DNA of 64,000 bases from Chitinophagaceae bacterium (GTDB lineage Bacteria > Bacteroidota > Bacteroidia > Chitinophagales > Chitinophagaceae): positions 948,163-1,012,162 of the forward strand of contig JANINS010000004.1 in NCBI GenBank assembly GCA_024508725.1, in the 5' to 3' direction. The notes under the pieces were generated by a model that was not told where the DNA came from, ran no database searches, and saw only the letters and a list, made by a program, of their open reading frames with translations. Below are positions 12,799 through 21,654 of the stretch, piece after piece. The stretch's first letter is position 1. Each line of letters begins with the position of its first letter. The translations under genes and the position numbers were made by a program.

Positions 12799-13467
12799 TT
12801 ATTTTCCGTTCTTTATTTTAAGTACAGGCAGATGTATGTGGAAGTGAATAGAAAGAAGCCTTATCAGGATAATGATCGAACCGGCAATCATTTCTGTAAC
12901 ACTTGTAGGAAGTTTAAGGTAAATACAACCAAAATACACCAGACCACCGGTAACACAGGCTAATGCATAAATATCTCGTCTTAGTAAGAGAGGTACTTCA
13001 TTCAATAAAACATCCCGAATTACGCCTCCTATGGATCCGGTAATAGTTCCCATTGCTATACAAACCCAGAAAGGAAGTCCTGTTGCAACACTTTTACTAA
13101 GACCTGCCATAGTAAATAAGCCAAGTCCTATTGCATCAAATACCAGTAGGGCATTCCACCATCTGAATATTTTATCATTGAATATCAGGAATGCAAGCAA
13201 TGCAACAGCCGTAGTAATAAAATATTTACTATGCAGCATCCAGAAAGGGGTAACATCTAACAATATATCCCTGATCGTTCCTCCACCAATAGCAGTGGCA
13301 AGACCTACGAGGTAAGCACCAAACCAATCGATCTGTTTACCTGACGCCAGCTTTATTCCACTCAGTGCAAAGGCGAATGTGCCTGCCAGTTCTAAGGAAG
13401 ATGTAAGTAGGTTATCCAAGTTAATGCTTATTATGATCGATGCAATTGCGGTGCAATGATAATTCAA
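12799..13467 (-). CDS. TRIC/UPF0126-family membrane channel or transporter
   Basis: 222 aa, seven predicted membrane segments in two inverted three-helix repeats. Each repeat carries the family glycine motif: AIGGGTIRDILLD in the first and ITGSIGGVIRDVLLNEVP in the second. Prokaryotic TRIC proteins are trimeric cation channels, and some UPF0126 members are linked to glycine uptake, so the substrate is uncertain. The first about 12 residues may not be translated; a start at a later Met cannot be excluded. No operon partners. Confidence 0.85.
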   Translation of the reverse strand: MNYHCTAIASIIISINLDNLLTSSLELAGTFAFALSGIKLASGKQIDWFGAYLVGLATAIGGGTIRDILLDVTPFWMLHSKYFITTAVALLAFLIFNDKIFRWWNALLVFDAIGLGLFTMAGLSKSVATGLPFWVCIAMGTITGSIGGVIRDVLLNEVPLLLRRDIYALACVTGGLVYFGCIYLKLPTSVTEMIAGSIIILIRLLSIHFHIHLPVLKIKNGK

Positions 13468-13617
13468 ACTAAGAGATATGATTAGGTTTCATAATAAAGG
13501 AGGACTTACCCGAAAGAAAGCATGTGTATAAAAGAAGGTATGCTTTTGTTTAACAACCGATTACATTTTAATTGATTCTATTACACATCACCATTATTTT
13601 CGCTGCCCCGATCAACT

Positions 13618-14004
13618 ATGGACAAGAAACAACGATTAAGCGAGTTACACCGAAGGATGGTTGATGAGATCCAGGACTATGCGATTATACTCCTGGATCT
13701 TGACGGTACCATCTTATCATGGAATAAAGGTGTGGAGCAGATAAAAGGCTATAAGCAAGATGAAATTATTGGCCAGAACTTCAGGATATTTTATCTCCCG
13801 CAAGATAGACAGGCAGGATTACCAGAACATTTATTGGAACTGGCTAAAAGAGAAGGTCGTGCAAGGCATATTGGCAGAAGGGTAAGGAAGGATGGAAGTA
13901 TTTTCTGGGGAAGTATTCTTATCACGGCATTGCATGATGATAACAATGAAGTCGTTGGATTCACTAAACTCACAAGAGAACTGCGGAATAACGAGATAGA
14001 GTAA
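13618..14004 (+). CDS. single-domain PAS protein
   Basis: 128 aa, a classical PAS S-box: DYAIILLDLDGTILSWNKGVEQIKGYKQDEIIGQNFRIFYLPQDR, then IGRRVRKDGSIFWGSILITALHDDNNEVVGFTKLTRELR with the PAC strand. It ends where histidine kinases usually continue with a coiled coil and DHp domain, so it is either a stand-alone sensor or a truncated kinase remnant. No kinase remnant is visible in the following 550 bp. Confidence 0.8.
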   Translation: MDKKQRLSELHRRMVDEIQDYAIILLDLDGTILSWNKGVEQIKGYKQDEIIGQNFRIFYLPQDRQAGLPEHLLELAKREGRARHIGRRVRKDGSIFWGSILITALHDDNNEVVGFTKLTRELRNNEIE

Positions 14005-14354
14005 ATAAACTTATTTTGAAAACCGTAGGATGATAAAAGATGCCTACTTCTTTTTTGCACGATCAAGGGCAATCAACACCCGGCTCAATCCCAATATAAA
14101 GCATATAGCTATACCCAGGTAGATAAGGAAATCGTGTGTACCATAGTTACTGGTAAGAAGTATTAATGTATTCACTATGCAAAGATGTATGAGTTATAGC
14201 GTGTAACAGATTATAATGCAATTAACTCTTATTGCTGCTTTACTATATTTTAAGTGATTGATCATCTTTCTAAAGTTTTCTTTAATAAACCTTCGACGTT
14301 ACTTCCATAGATTTGTTATCACAACTTTTATTCACAACAACCAGCCTATAACAC

Positions 14355-14379
14355 AAGCCACTCATTAGAGTGGCTTTTC
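14355..14379 (+). terminator. Rho-independent terminator
   Basis: A 9-bp stem, AAGCCACTC (14355-14363) with GAGTGGCTT, ATTA loop and a TTTT tail. Confidence 0.65.
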
Positions 14380-14555
14380 ATTTCATCTTATTAATAATTA
14401 TTTGATGAATAAGCGACTGTTTAACTGGCATGGTTTTAACTAACATAGAGATAAGACAGGATGAGTGTTTAGTATGGCGATTATGCCATAAGGATTGATT
14501 TAACAGAAAGGCTTTGCTAACCAGATGACATTACCGGGATAAACCGGCAACCGAT

Positions 14556-14587
14556 GAAGCAGCTCATTAATGAGCTGCTTCTTTTTT
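14556..14587 (+). terminator. Rho-independent terminator of an unidentified + strand transcript
   Basis: A 26-nt perfect palindrome (14556-14581) followed by T6. On the minus strand it is not followed by T residues, so it does not serve the 14604-14813 gene. Confidence 0.65.
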
Positions 14588-14603
14588 GTTCACCTTGCTT
14601 CGG

Positions 14604-14813
14604 CTATCTAAACATTGTATCCAGCAATTGCCGCTCTTTGCGAACACCTCGTTCCAACATGGCAATCTCCTTCTTAATCGTATTCAGAACAAAGGAAATA
14701 TCCCTGATCTTGATCAGGTTATTGCCTTCAGTAAGCTCATAGAAATATTGCTTACTCAGATCCTTATACTTCCGCTTCAAATATTGAAGCTGTTTGATCT
14801 TACTCACTTCCAT
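14604..14813 (-). CDS. small helical protein of unknown function
   Basis: 69 aa from MEVSKIKQLQYLKRK; an upstream ATG at 14828 would add five residues. The whole sequence is highly charged and predicted helical, with no Cys, no signal and no known motif. Coding seems likely because charged and hydrophobic residues are spaced as in a two-helix coiled coil. It lies between a + strand terminator and the histidine kinase. Confidence 0.45.
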   Translation of the reverse strand: MEVSKIKQLQYLKRKYKDLSKQYFYELTEGNNLIKIRDISFVLNTIKKEIAMLERGVRKERQLLDTMFR

Positions 14814-14920
14814 AAGTATACACAACACAAAAAGGTTGCAGTAAGCATTAGCAGCAAGAAGTTTTAAGATTTCATAAACTACTTCTTAATTCGAATAGAA
14901 TCTTGAATGTCTGTGAAACT

Positions 14921-16720
14921 CTATTTAGGAATATCGATGGTTACAGTAAAGCCTTCATTGGTATTGCAATTAACCTGTATCGTTCCATTCATACCATGTA
15001 CCTGCGATCGCATCATGAATAAGCCAAGACCTTTACCCTCAACTCCATGGTGGAAACGTTGATAAAGACCAAATAAGCGATCTTTCGCCAAAGCAGGATC
15101 GAGTCCCATCCCATTATCACTGAATATCAGCCTTACACCAGCAGGTGTTCCTATCGTAGCAATACTGATATGTAACGGAACATCTACTCTACGAAATTTG
15201 ATCGCATTGGTTAGTAGTTCCTGCAGAATAGAAGACATATATGCTTTACTAAATCTCACCCATGACTCTGCGAAACTTCCTTTCAGGTCGGCTCCGACAG
15301 ACTTGATGCTGCTCTTATTATTTAAAACAATGCTATTCCATATCGTCTCAATATCGATCAGTTCTTTTTCTACTGGAGTGTCTTTTATCATCAGCATGTT
15401 CACGAGGTCGAGCATCGTCTCGTTTAATTGAGTGCTTGAATGTTTCAACAACTTCAGGTATCGTGCAGTCTCTTCACCAGGCTCATTTAATTCCATTAGT
15501 TTGATAACAGCCATAATATTGGTAAGCGGTGCTCTCAAATCATGCGAAGTGATATACGTGAACCGCTGCACACTCTCATTGGTTCTAAGCAGATCTTTAA
15601 CCAGGTTCTGCTTCTCTCCCTCAGATCTTTTATAGGCTGTAATATCTCTTGATACACCTATAAAATTTATCACCTTTCCTTCCTGATCTTTTACCGGTGC
15701 TATGTTTACTGCCAGCCAGTATTTTTCCCCACTCCTGTTATGATTCATGATCTCTCCAAGAAAAGGCTGGCCCATCTCCATTGCTTTACGCATTCGCTCT
15801 AAACTCCTCAGATTATCTTCTCTGCCGCCCATCACATCAGGAAACTGGCCGATCAATTCTGCTGCTGCATAACCAGTTTGCTTTTCAAATGCAGGGTTAA
15901 CATATAGTATCCTGCTACCTCTTTCTCCTGTTAGTTCTCCGCTTGTTATCATTACACCATCTGTAACATTTGTAATTACCGTTTCGAACAAGCGTAGCTT
16001 TTCTTCGTTCATCTTCTTTGCAGTCACATCAACAGCAGTAACCATCCTGCAACTCACGTTCAGGTAGTTGATGGTTTGCGCATAAGCAATAACATCGATG
16101 ATGTCACCGCTTCTATGTTGATGCTGATGCGGCAATTGTGATATCCTGCTATTCAGGTAAGTGGGTAATGCTTCTAAAAAGCTTTGTCTTCCATCAGGAG
16201 GAACTATGTCAAGAACGGATATTTGTTTAAACTCTTCTTCTGTATATCCATACTGTTCACAGGCAGCTTTATTTACCATGATAAACTGCAGCGATGCCGG
16301 ATCGTAGATGAACATAGCTGAAAGATTGTCGAAGAACATTTTTCTATACAACTGCATTTCATCCAGTACTTCTTCATCGGTATCGTCTACTGTGATCAGT
16401 TTACCGGTGCAGTAACACTTTTTATCAACAGCATTATAAACCGCATCCCATTCCATGCAACGCAGCCTCCCTTCTTTACATACAAAGTAGTTCCTGAATG
16501 CATGCAATGTTGCACCTGATTTAAGCGCCTGCCATGCATACAGACTTTTCTGCAGATCTCTTTCTGCAACATGATCGGCAAAATGCGTATGTAAAAATTC
16601 CTGTTCTGTGTATCCAAGTATCGGCAATAATGTTCCGCTGATCTCTGTAAAATATCCATTCTCATCAAGGGAACAGGCTAGCAGTGAAAGCTTATCGCAA
16701 ACACGGGCAAGATCAATCAT
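14921..16720 (-). CDS. triple-PAS sensor histidine kinase
   Basis: 599 aa, no membrane segments, so a cytosolic sensor. PAS domains at about 1-115, 125-235 and 245-370; the third has an FIGVSRDIT PAC strand. The DHp H-box FTYITSHDLRAPLTN is near 395. The HATPase domain fills about 490-599, with the N box LTNAIKF, the G1 box SDNGMGLDP and the G2 box GKGLGLFMMRSQVHGM. All catalytic boxes are intact. The paired regulator is not adjacent; the lone receiver protein at 21799-22206 is one candidate. Preceded by a promoter at 16737-16766. Confidence 0.9.
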   Translation of the reverse strand: MIDLARVCDKLSLLACSLDENGYFTEISGTLLPILGYTEQEFLHTHFADHVAERDLQKSLYAWQALKSGATLHAFRNYFVCKEGRLRCMEWDAVYNAVDKKCYCTGKLITVDDTDEEVLDEMQLYRKMFFDNLSAMFIYDPASLQFIMVNKAACEQYGYTEEEFKQISVLDIVPPDGRQSFLEALPTYLNSRISQLPHQHQHRSGDIIDVIAYAQTINYLNVSCRMVTAVDVTAKKMNEEKLRLFETVITNVTDGVMITSGELTGERGSRILYVNPAFEKQTGYAAAELIGQFPDVMGGREDNLRSLERMRKAMEMGQPFLGEIMNHNRSGEKYWLAVNIAPVKDQEGKVINFIGVSRDITAYKRSEGEKQNLVKDLLRTNESVQRFTYITSHDLRAPLTNIMAVIKLMELNEPGEETARYLKLLKHSSTQLNETMLDLVNMLMIKDTPVEKELIDIETIWNSIVLNNKSSIKSVGADLKGSFAESWVRFSKAYMSSILQELLTNAIKFRRVDVPLHISIATIGTPAGVRLIFSDNGMGLDPALAKDRLFGLYQRFHHGVEGKGLGLFMMRSQVHGMNGTIQVNCNTNEGFTVTIDIPK

Positions 16721-16736
16721 TCTTAAAGGTTTGCGC

Positions 16737-16766
16737 TAAAGATAATATGCCTGGTGAATAAGCAAG
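16737..16766 (-). promoter_or_regulatory. Bacteroidota-type promoter
   Basis: On the minus strand, CTTG (16766-16763), an 18-nt spacer and TATCTTTA (16744-16737), 17 bp before the kinase start. Confidence 0.45.
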
Positions 16767-16910
16767 AATCACTGAGATTAAAATTGCACTGTATGCTTAT
16801 AAGGGTTTGTCTAAGCAGTTTATACTCACCATTTATGGGTACACAGAATGGAATTAAGCGACTGTTACATTAGCAAACATTAACAGTTGCTTACTTATTT
16901 AAATGGATAA

Positions 16911-18629
16911 TTAAAAGGAGAACACGTTGGGTATTTTCTCTGTACCAAACGAAGATTCTACCGGTGTAGGTGTTAATCCTTTCTTCGATTTAAGCTTGCT
17001 GTATAATTCCTCAAAGCTTATTGTACCGCCTTCTTTTTTTAATACATCCAACAAGGCTGTTGCAAATGGTGAATTGCTACTGATGCTTCCGTTATGATAC
17101 CGGATAAAATCATCTACTTCGGTAATGCCCGATGCCAGTACTTTCTTAAATGCATTCTTCATCTTTTCAGCCTCACCTTTTGGATCTACTTCCCTGCTAA
17201 ACTGCAGTAAAGAATTTACAGAAGTGCCACCAAAGCACACATCGGTTATCAGCACTACTTTATTCAACTGGTCCAGCTTTCTGAAGAGAACGGTATAGTC
17301 AATATAACTGTTCAATTCTGTCATCGCAGGTTTTTGAATGTTGGCTATGTCCTTCGAATCAGCACAAACAATAAAGCCCGCCTTTTGCCTTGCATCATAA
17401 AAACCATGACCGGCGAAGTAAACGATATACTGGTTGTAAGGATTCTGCACTTCATTATCCACCATATCAGATATAGCAGTGAGTATACTGTCTTTTGGTT
17501 TATTGTACAGCGTGGTCACTTCATAACCGAGTGATGAAAATATTTTTGCAGCATCTCTCCCATCGTTCACAGGATTCTGCAATCGCCTCCATGTGTTTGA
17601 AGCGGCATATTCGTTTGTTGCAACGATGAGTACTTTCTTCTTACTGGCAGCAATGTTCTCATCTACCTTAGGCTCTGCAGGTTTAATGGTAAGACCTCGT
17701 TTACCACTGCCAGTGTTATTGTTTAAAGAAGATAGGAGTTTGAGGTATTGCGTTTCCTCAATAATGCTGATGTTGGATCTTATCTTTAATTGGTTCTCGT
17801 ACCAATACTTCCAGAAGTTCTTATAATCAGCTTCATGATGTACTGTATCAAATATCGTTAGAATATTATACCGTGCTGGCAGACTGCTGATCACTTTAAA
17901 CAGGTCTCCTTTGATTTCTCCTGTAGCCGAATCTACGGCTTCGAAGCTATACTTCTCAGGACTGATAACAATCCTGTTCTTTTTAGCAAATGCTACTTCC
18001 GCTATATTATCGCTAAAGAAGTTTCGATAATAATCAGCTGAGATCACTCGACCATCACCGGTATCAAATATAATGAGTTGCCTTTTCGCTGCGATCCTGT
18101 CAGTGAGTTGTTTCAGGTGACGAAGCGTGTACACATTGTTTTCTTTGTTCGCTGTATTGGCTAACTGGTTCAGCATATAAAATCCTTCGGGATTCCCGCT
18201 TTCATCCTGCCGTATGCCCCATCCAATACTGGCATAATAGAAAATAAATATATCCTTATCTGTTACCTGTGTTTGCAGCAAGCTAAACACTTTGAATAAA
18301 GTATCGAGGTGTACGTCTTTCGTATATACATAACTGATAACAGTATCTATATAGCCAACTTCTTTCTTTAGCCTGGTAAAATAACCCGATATACCCTTTG
18401 CATCATTGATACAGGTTGAACAATCATTAAAAACGCTGTTGACGCTGCTACTCTTGTCTTTTCCCTCGTAAGAAAGCCCAATAGAAACCAGGTAAACACT
18501 TGTACCACGTTTCTTTTTGATCTCTACACCTGCATAGGCTGATGAAAAGAAGCAGGTGAGCAACAGTAGTAGCATGCTCATCTTACTATGCCATCTGCTG
18601 TCAATATTTTTGCGTTTCAATTGTTGCAT
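16911..18629 (-). CDS. exported tandem pseudo-caspase/caspase protein (peptidase C14-like)
   Basis: 572 aa with a signal sequence (hydrophobic core about 17-30). Residues about 330-500 form an active-looking caspase fold: KKVLIVATNEY, LQNPVNDGRDAAKIFSSLGY, catalytic His408 in YFAGHG and Cys465 in ITDVCFGG. Residues about 43-205 look like a second, degenerate copy: VYLVSIGLSYEG, CINDAKGISGYF, then FYYASIGWG (130-138) where FxGHG is expected and IIFDTGDG (187-194) where DxCxGG is expected, so both catalytic residues are missing. Such a pair suggests regulation or scaffolding by the inactive copy. Substrate unknown. Confidence 0.8.
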   Translation of the reverse strand: MQQLKRKNIDSRWHSKMSMLLLLLTCFFSSAYAGVEIKKKRGTSVYLVSIGLSYEGKDKSSSVNSVFNDCSTCINDAKGISGYFTRLKKEVGYIDTVISYVYTKDVHLDTLFKVFSLLQTQVTDKDIFIFYYASIGWGIRQDESGNPEGFYMLNQLANTANKENNVYTLRHLKQLTDRIAAKRQLIIFDTGDGRVISADYYRNFFSDNIAEVAFAKKNRIVISPEKYSFEAVDSATGEIKGDLFKVISSLPARYNILTIFDTVHHEADYKNFWKYWYENQLKIRSNISIIEETQYLKLLSSLNNNTGSGKRGLTIKPAEPKVDENIAASKKKVLIVATNEYAASNTWRRLQNPVNDGRDAAKIFSSLGYEVTTLYNKPKDSILTAISDMVDNEVQNPYNQYIVYFAGHGFYDARQKAGFIVCADSKDIANIQKPAMTELNSYIDYTVLFRKLDQLNKVVLITDVCFGGTSVNSLLQFSREVDPKGEAEKMKNAFKKVLASGITEVDDFIRYHNGSISSNSPFATALLDVLKKEGGTISFEELYSKLKSKKGLTPTPVESSFGTEKIPNVFSF

Positions 18630-18699
18630 GTGCTTTTGTTAGCCCTTTTATTTTCTGGCTTTTGTTAGCCAACGATCGACATTTTTTTGATCTTTATTT

Positions 18700-18719
18700 C
18701 TCCGGCATTAATGCCGGAG
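18700..18719. repeat. REP-like palindrome
   Basis: A perfect 20-nt palindrome (CTCCGGCAT half-site) followed by GCAAC; same family as 18930-18949 and 19783-19802. Confidence 0.7.
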
Positions 18720-18884
18720 CAACTAACCCATAAATGTCGGAGCAATTATTATAGCCTTGTCATTTATGCAAGGGGAAAATAAAACCGCTACGAACTCCAG
18801 GGCTTTACCCTTTCTCCCATGGCTCTATGTCAATCTTCTTTGTTAGTTGGTTGCTGACCAACAAATTCTTTTTAATCTTTTAAT

Positions 18885-18904
18885 CTCTGGCATAAACGCC
18901 AGAG
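18885..18904. repeat. REP-like palindrome, diverged
   Basis: CTCTGGC with GCCAGAG around ATAAAC. Both arms changed from CTCCGGC/GCCGGAG in a compensatory way, so the hairpin is conserved rather than the sequence. Confidence 0.65.
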
Positions 18905-18929
18905 CAATTATTATCATTATTTTTTCATT

Positions 18930-18949
18930 CTCCGGCATGAATGCCGGAG
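18930..18949. repeat. REP-like palindrome
   Basis: CTCCGGCAT-GA-ATGCCGGAG, 20 nt, followed by GC. Confidence 0.7.
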
Positions 18950-19274
18950 CTACTTCCATCTCCCTCACCACCTTCATCGTCTCAATACTCCTTGCTCGTG
19001 CCCCCGTAATGTATAGCCTGCTCTAACTGGTTGTGGAATTGTTTAATAGCGTAGATACTCATAATAACTTCGACTTTCAAGCCGATGAATTCAAAGGGTT
19101 ATGTATTGATAAAGCAATATAAAGAAAAAATTAGCTAATCTTATTTCATTACTCTAGAGTCTTTGATTGCAACAGCCTACAGGATTGTCTTAATTGCAAC
19201 AGCCTTCAGGCTAGTTTACTTAATTGCCCCAGCCTTTAGGCTGGGGAACACCAAATAATCATCTACAAATAACT

Positions 19275-19292
19275 CAGGGCTTTAGCCCTTTA
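19275..19292. repeat. left inverted repeat of the RAYT unit
   Basis: The 18-nt sequence 19275-19292 is the exact reverse complement of 19741-19758, so the two flank the transposase gene as inverted repeats. Each is itself a GGGCTTTAGCCC-type hairpin. Confidence 0.65.
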
Positions 19293-19303
19293 TCTTCTAA
19301 AAT

Positions 19304-19729
19304 TTACTCTTCAAATCCATATATCTTCATAAACTCCTCATACTCCTGCATAAATGTTTTCTTCTGATGATGAACTTCCTGGTTGTTAATATAATTGTAC
19401 ACTCTTCCAAAATGAGACTCGCTTACAGAGACTGCAAAATATTCATCCTGCCAACCAAATTTCTCATGCCATTCCAGGTTTCTATTCGCCCAATATGATG
19501 ATTCACCTTTAATCAGATTCATTATGGTGGCAATGTTTTGATCAGAAGTTAATGATACCAATGCATGCAGATGGTCTTTATAGCCATTTATGTTGAGTAT
19601 ATGGATGTTCTTTGATCTTGCATTATCAAGAATATGTTCGCACAAGGCATTCTTATTGGTAACAGACATAAGAGGCTTTCTTTCTTTGGTTGCCCATACA
19701 AGATGTGTGTATAGTTTGATGAAAGGCAT
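19304..19729 (-). CDS. REP-associated tyrosine transposase (RAYT, Y1/IS200-like)
   Basis: 141 aa, full length for the family. It cleaves and joins single-stranded DNA at hairpins. LYTHLVWATKERKP opens the Y1 fold; the metal-binding HLHALVS (HxH) and YNYINNQEVHHQKKTF with the nucleophilic tyrosine are intact. It is flanked by exact 18-nt inverted repeats and surrounded by REP-like palindromes on both sides, which fits a domesticated RAYT rather than a free insertion sequence. Confidence 0.88.
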   Translation of the reverse strand: MPFIKLYTHLVWATKERKPLMSVTNKNALCEHILDNARSKNIHILNINGYKDHLHALVSLTSDQNIATIMNLIKGESSYWANRNLEWHEKFGWQDEYFAVSVSESHFGRVYNYINNQEVHHQKKTFMQEYEEFMKIYGFEE

Positions 19730-19740
19730 AGGCGATAGAT

Positions 19741-19758
19741 TAAAGGGCTAAAGCCCTG
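19741..19758. repeat. right inverted repeat of the RAYT unit
   Basis: Exact reverse complement of 19275-19292, 12 nt upstream of the transposase start. Confidence 0.65.
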
Positions 19759-19782
19759 TGATGTTTTTTTGTTTATTGTCAT

Positions 19783-19829
19783 CTCCGGCATAAATGCCGG
19801 AGCAATTAGATCATAAATGCTAGAGCAAT
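19783..19829. repeat. REP-like palindrome plus half copy
   Basis: A complete CTCCGGCAT palindrome at 19783-19802 followed by GCAATT, and a degenerate half unit (ATAAATGCTAGAGCAATT) at 19812-19829, on the far side of the transposase. Confidence 0.65.
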
Positions 19830-19843
19830 TATTCTATCTCACA

Positions 19844-20101
19844 TTAATACCGCTTTCCCTCCTTCAACTTCGGCACCCGTACCTGTTCATTCTGGTAAAG
19901 GATAGATTCTATTACACTTTTTCTAAAGAACATTTTACCACCAATAAAGCTGAAAGGCATCAGGCCCATATCCCGCCATCGTTGTAATGTTCTGGGGCTT
20001 ATGTGCAGTAACTGCAATACTTCTTGCTTGTCCAGCCACTGTTCAGAGAAACCGGCACCGGTAGCATCGGTGCGAAGGTTTGGTGTAGGGTGTTTTCTCA
20101 T
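19844..20101 (-). CDS. MerR-like helix-turn-helix DNA-binding protein
   Basis: 85 aa from MRKHPTP; an upstream Met at 20146 would give 100 aa. The core, WLDKQEVLQLLHISPRTLQRWRDMGLMPFSFIGGKMFFRKSVIESIL, is the HTH_17/excisionase-type winged helix common in Bacteroidota genomes and mobile elements. The N-terminal 20 residues are unstructured. It lies between the RAYT patch and DUF6266 and may be a remnant of an integrated element. Confidence 0.75.
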   Translation of the reverse strand: MRKHPTPNLRTDATGAGFSEQWLDKQEVLQLLHISPRTLQRWRDMGLMPFSFIGGKMFFRKSVIESILYQNEQVRVPKLKEGKRY

Positions 20102-20146
20102 TATGCAGGGGTTTATTTGCGATTGAAGAACTAAATATAAAAACAC

Positions 20147-20509
20147 ATTTTCTTTTTTGCAATAGGTATTATTACCTTTTTTATGCTTTGCAGCTCTTCT
20201 CTTCGCCTTTCCTTCGCCTCTTCTTCGGGACGGCTTCGGGAATTCCCGAAGCAGAGTAAAAGAAGACCCGAAGCAGACACGAACAAGGTACCCTGAAGCC
20301 CCTTAGTAATGCTTGAGCCAACCAATGACAGATAGTGCCAGATGCTGCCACATGGTATATTTTAAAACATAGAATTTCCTTTTGTTGCCAAATGATGACG
20401 CCTTGCTGAAACAGGGTTTACACCCATTACTTCCACACTACAATGCTGCTAATACTAGTCAACAGCAGCCCTAAACAGTTTATTTCTTTACAATTAAAAA
20501 CAACCAATT
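20147..20509. other. intergenic region
   Basis: No supported gene. It contains a 20-nt perfect palindrome at 20233-20252 (GCTTCGGGAA and its complement) amid repeated CTTCGGG/CCCGAAG words, locally more G+C rich than its surroundings, then an A+T rich stretch before DUF6266. Confidence 0.5.
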
Positions 20510-21148
20510 ATGGGTAGAATTTCCAAAGGGATCCTCGGTGGATTCTCCGGTACAGTAGGTACCGTAGTAGGCGGTAGCTGGAAAGGCATCGACTACATGC
20601 GTAGCCAGGCAGCACGCCGCACAGGCAGCTTTACACAGGCTCAGTTAGAACAGCAGGCTAAGTTCGGGTTGATGGTAGGTTTTCTTAAATGTATGATGGG
20701 TTTATTGCAGATCAGCTTCAGGAATTATGCGATACAGATGACGGGGTATAACAACGCCGTTTCTTACAACCTGAAGAATGCCATTACTGGCACCTACCCC
20801 AGCTACAACATCGATTATCCGAATGTGCTGGTGAGCCGTGGAGATCTGCCAAATGTGCTGGCACCATCTGCTGTTGCAGCAGCAAGCAGTGGTGTAAAGT
20901 TCGACTGGACAGATAACACAGGTGTTGGTAAAGCCAAAGCCAACGATAAGGCAATACTGGTGGTATACTCACCTGCTCAGAATTTTGCCATCTACACCAC
21001 AGGCAGTGCTGCAAGGAGTGCTGCAACTGAAACACTGAATTGTGCAACATTCAGCGGGGAAACAGTGCATACTTACATTGGCTTTATCTCGGAAGATGGT
21101 AAAGACATCTCTAACAGTATCTATACAGGTACTGTAGCAGTGAGCTAG
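20510..21148 (+). CDS. DUF6266 family protein
   Basis: 212 aa. N-terminus MGRISKGILGGFSGTVGTVVGGSWKGIDYMRSQ is the family hallmark: a glycine-rich stretch followed by a conserved WKG..Y.R segment. The C-terminal half is a beta-rich domain (VKFDWTDNTGVGKAKANDKAILVVYSP to the end). Function unknown; members occur widely in Bacteroidota, often beside HTH genes as here. No signal peptide. A bidirectional-looking terminator follows at 21247-21272. Confidence 0.8.
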   Translation: MGRISKGILGGFSGTVGTVVGGSWKGIDYMRSQAARRTGSFTQAQLEQQAKFGLMVGFLKCMMGLLQISFRNYAIQMTGYNNAVSYNLKNAITGTYPSYNIDYPNVLVSRGDLPNVLAPSAVAAASSGVKFDWTDNTGVGKAKANDKAILVVYSPAQNFAIYTTGSAARSAATETLNCATFSGETVHTYIGFISEDGKDISNSIYTGTVAVS

Positions 21149-21246
21149 CCGTTATTGCTGATCTTGCCATTGAATAAGATGTACCGAAATGTAATGCTGT
21201 TGGCGGGTTAAGTAGCAATAACACTGCACACTACACATTCAAGCAT

Positions 21247-21275
21247 AAAGGCAACCCATACAGGTTGCCTTTATC
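21247..21275. terminator. terminator between convergent genes
   Basis: A 10-bp stem, AAAGGCAACC (21247-21256) with GGTTGCCTTT (21263-21272), between DUF6266 (+) and DUF3574 (-). Confidence 0.6.
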
Positions 21276-21285
21276 GTTTAATTAT

Positions 21286-21654
21286 TCAGAAACTGGCTTT
21301 TACTTTTTTATCGGTTCGTAGAACAGATTGTTGCTTAAATAACACCACGTAAATACTTCGCAGGCTGTCTATCTGCTTTGAAATAAGTGCAGATCTTTTA
21401 TGTACATAACTCACCACATAAGTTGGCTCTGTAATAAGTTGATGGCTGGCAGTATCGTACCAGTTTCCGGTAGCACTGATAGTGGTACTTCCTTCTTTAA
21501 ATACCCTGGCAATATGTGTAGTTTTAAAATCATTCCATTCTTCGGTGGTGATAAGACTGCCGTCGGGCCGGGATTGTGCAAAGAATAACTGGGTTTCTAC
21601 CATTCTTGGTGCAGTGCAGCAGGTAAACAATAAAACAATGAGTAGTACTCTCAC
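21286..21654 (-). CDS. DUF3574-like exported protein
   Basis: 122 aa with a short signal peptide (lipobox-like LLFTCC near residue 12, so possibly a lipoprotein). The mature part, ETQLFFAQSRPDGSLITTEEWNDFKTTHIARVFKEGSTTISATGNWYD..EPTYVVSYVHK.. IDSLRSIYVVLFKQQSVLRT, follows the DUF3574 pattern of a small alpha/beta domain. Function unknown. Confidence 0.7.
   Translation of the reverse strand: MRVLLIVLLFTCCTAPRMVETQLFFAQSRPDGSLITTEEWNDFKTTHIARVFKEGSTTISATGNWYDTASHQLITEPTYVVSYVHKRSALISKQIDSLRSIYVVLFKQQSVLRTDKKVKASF

Larger units (their letters stand above)
14005..14603. other. intergenic region with two terminator-like palindromes
   Basis: No convincing CDS. It contains a terminator at 14355-14379 and a 26-nt palindrome with T run at 14556-14587, both oriented for + strand transcripts. 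The second implies a short + strand transcript starting in this interval, possibly a small RNA of 150-200 nt. No RNA family is recognised. Confidence 0.4.
18630..19303. repeat. REP-like palindrome cluster
   Basis: No gene seen. Palindromes of one family occur at 18700-18719, 18885-18904 and 18930-18949 (CTCCGGCAT-type), with a half copy near 18730-18745. Three further decaying units of the form AATTGC(A/C)(A/C)CAGCC..AGGCT occur at about 19167, 19191 and 19221. The arrangement beside a RAYT gene is typical of REP sequences mobilised by that transposase. Confidence 0.7.

Noticed and set aside
18700-18949. Palindromes as transcription terminators
   Set aside because: No T runs follow them, they occur in multiple near-identical copies and surround a RAYT gene; REP-like elements fit better.
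20131-20325. 64-codon frame near the HTH gene
   Set aside because: Overlaps the palindromic CTTCGGG region, has no family match and lacks a credible start.
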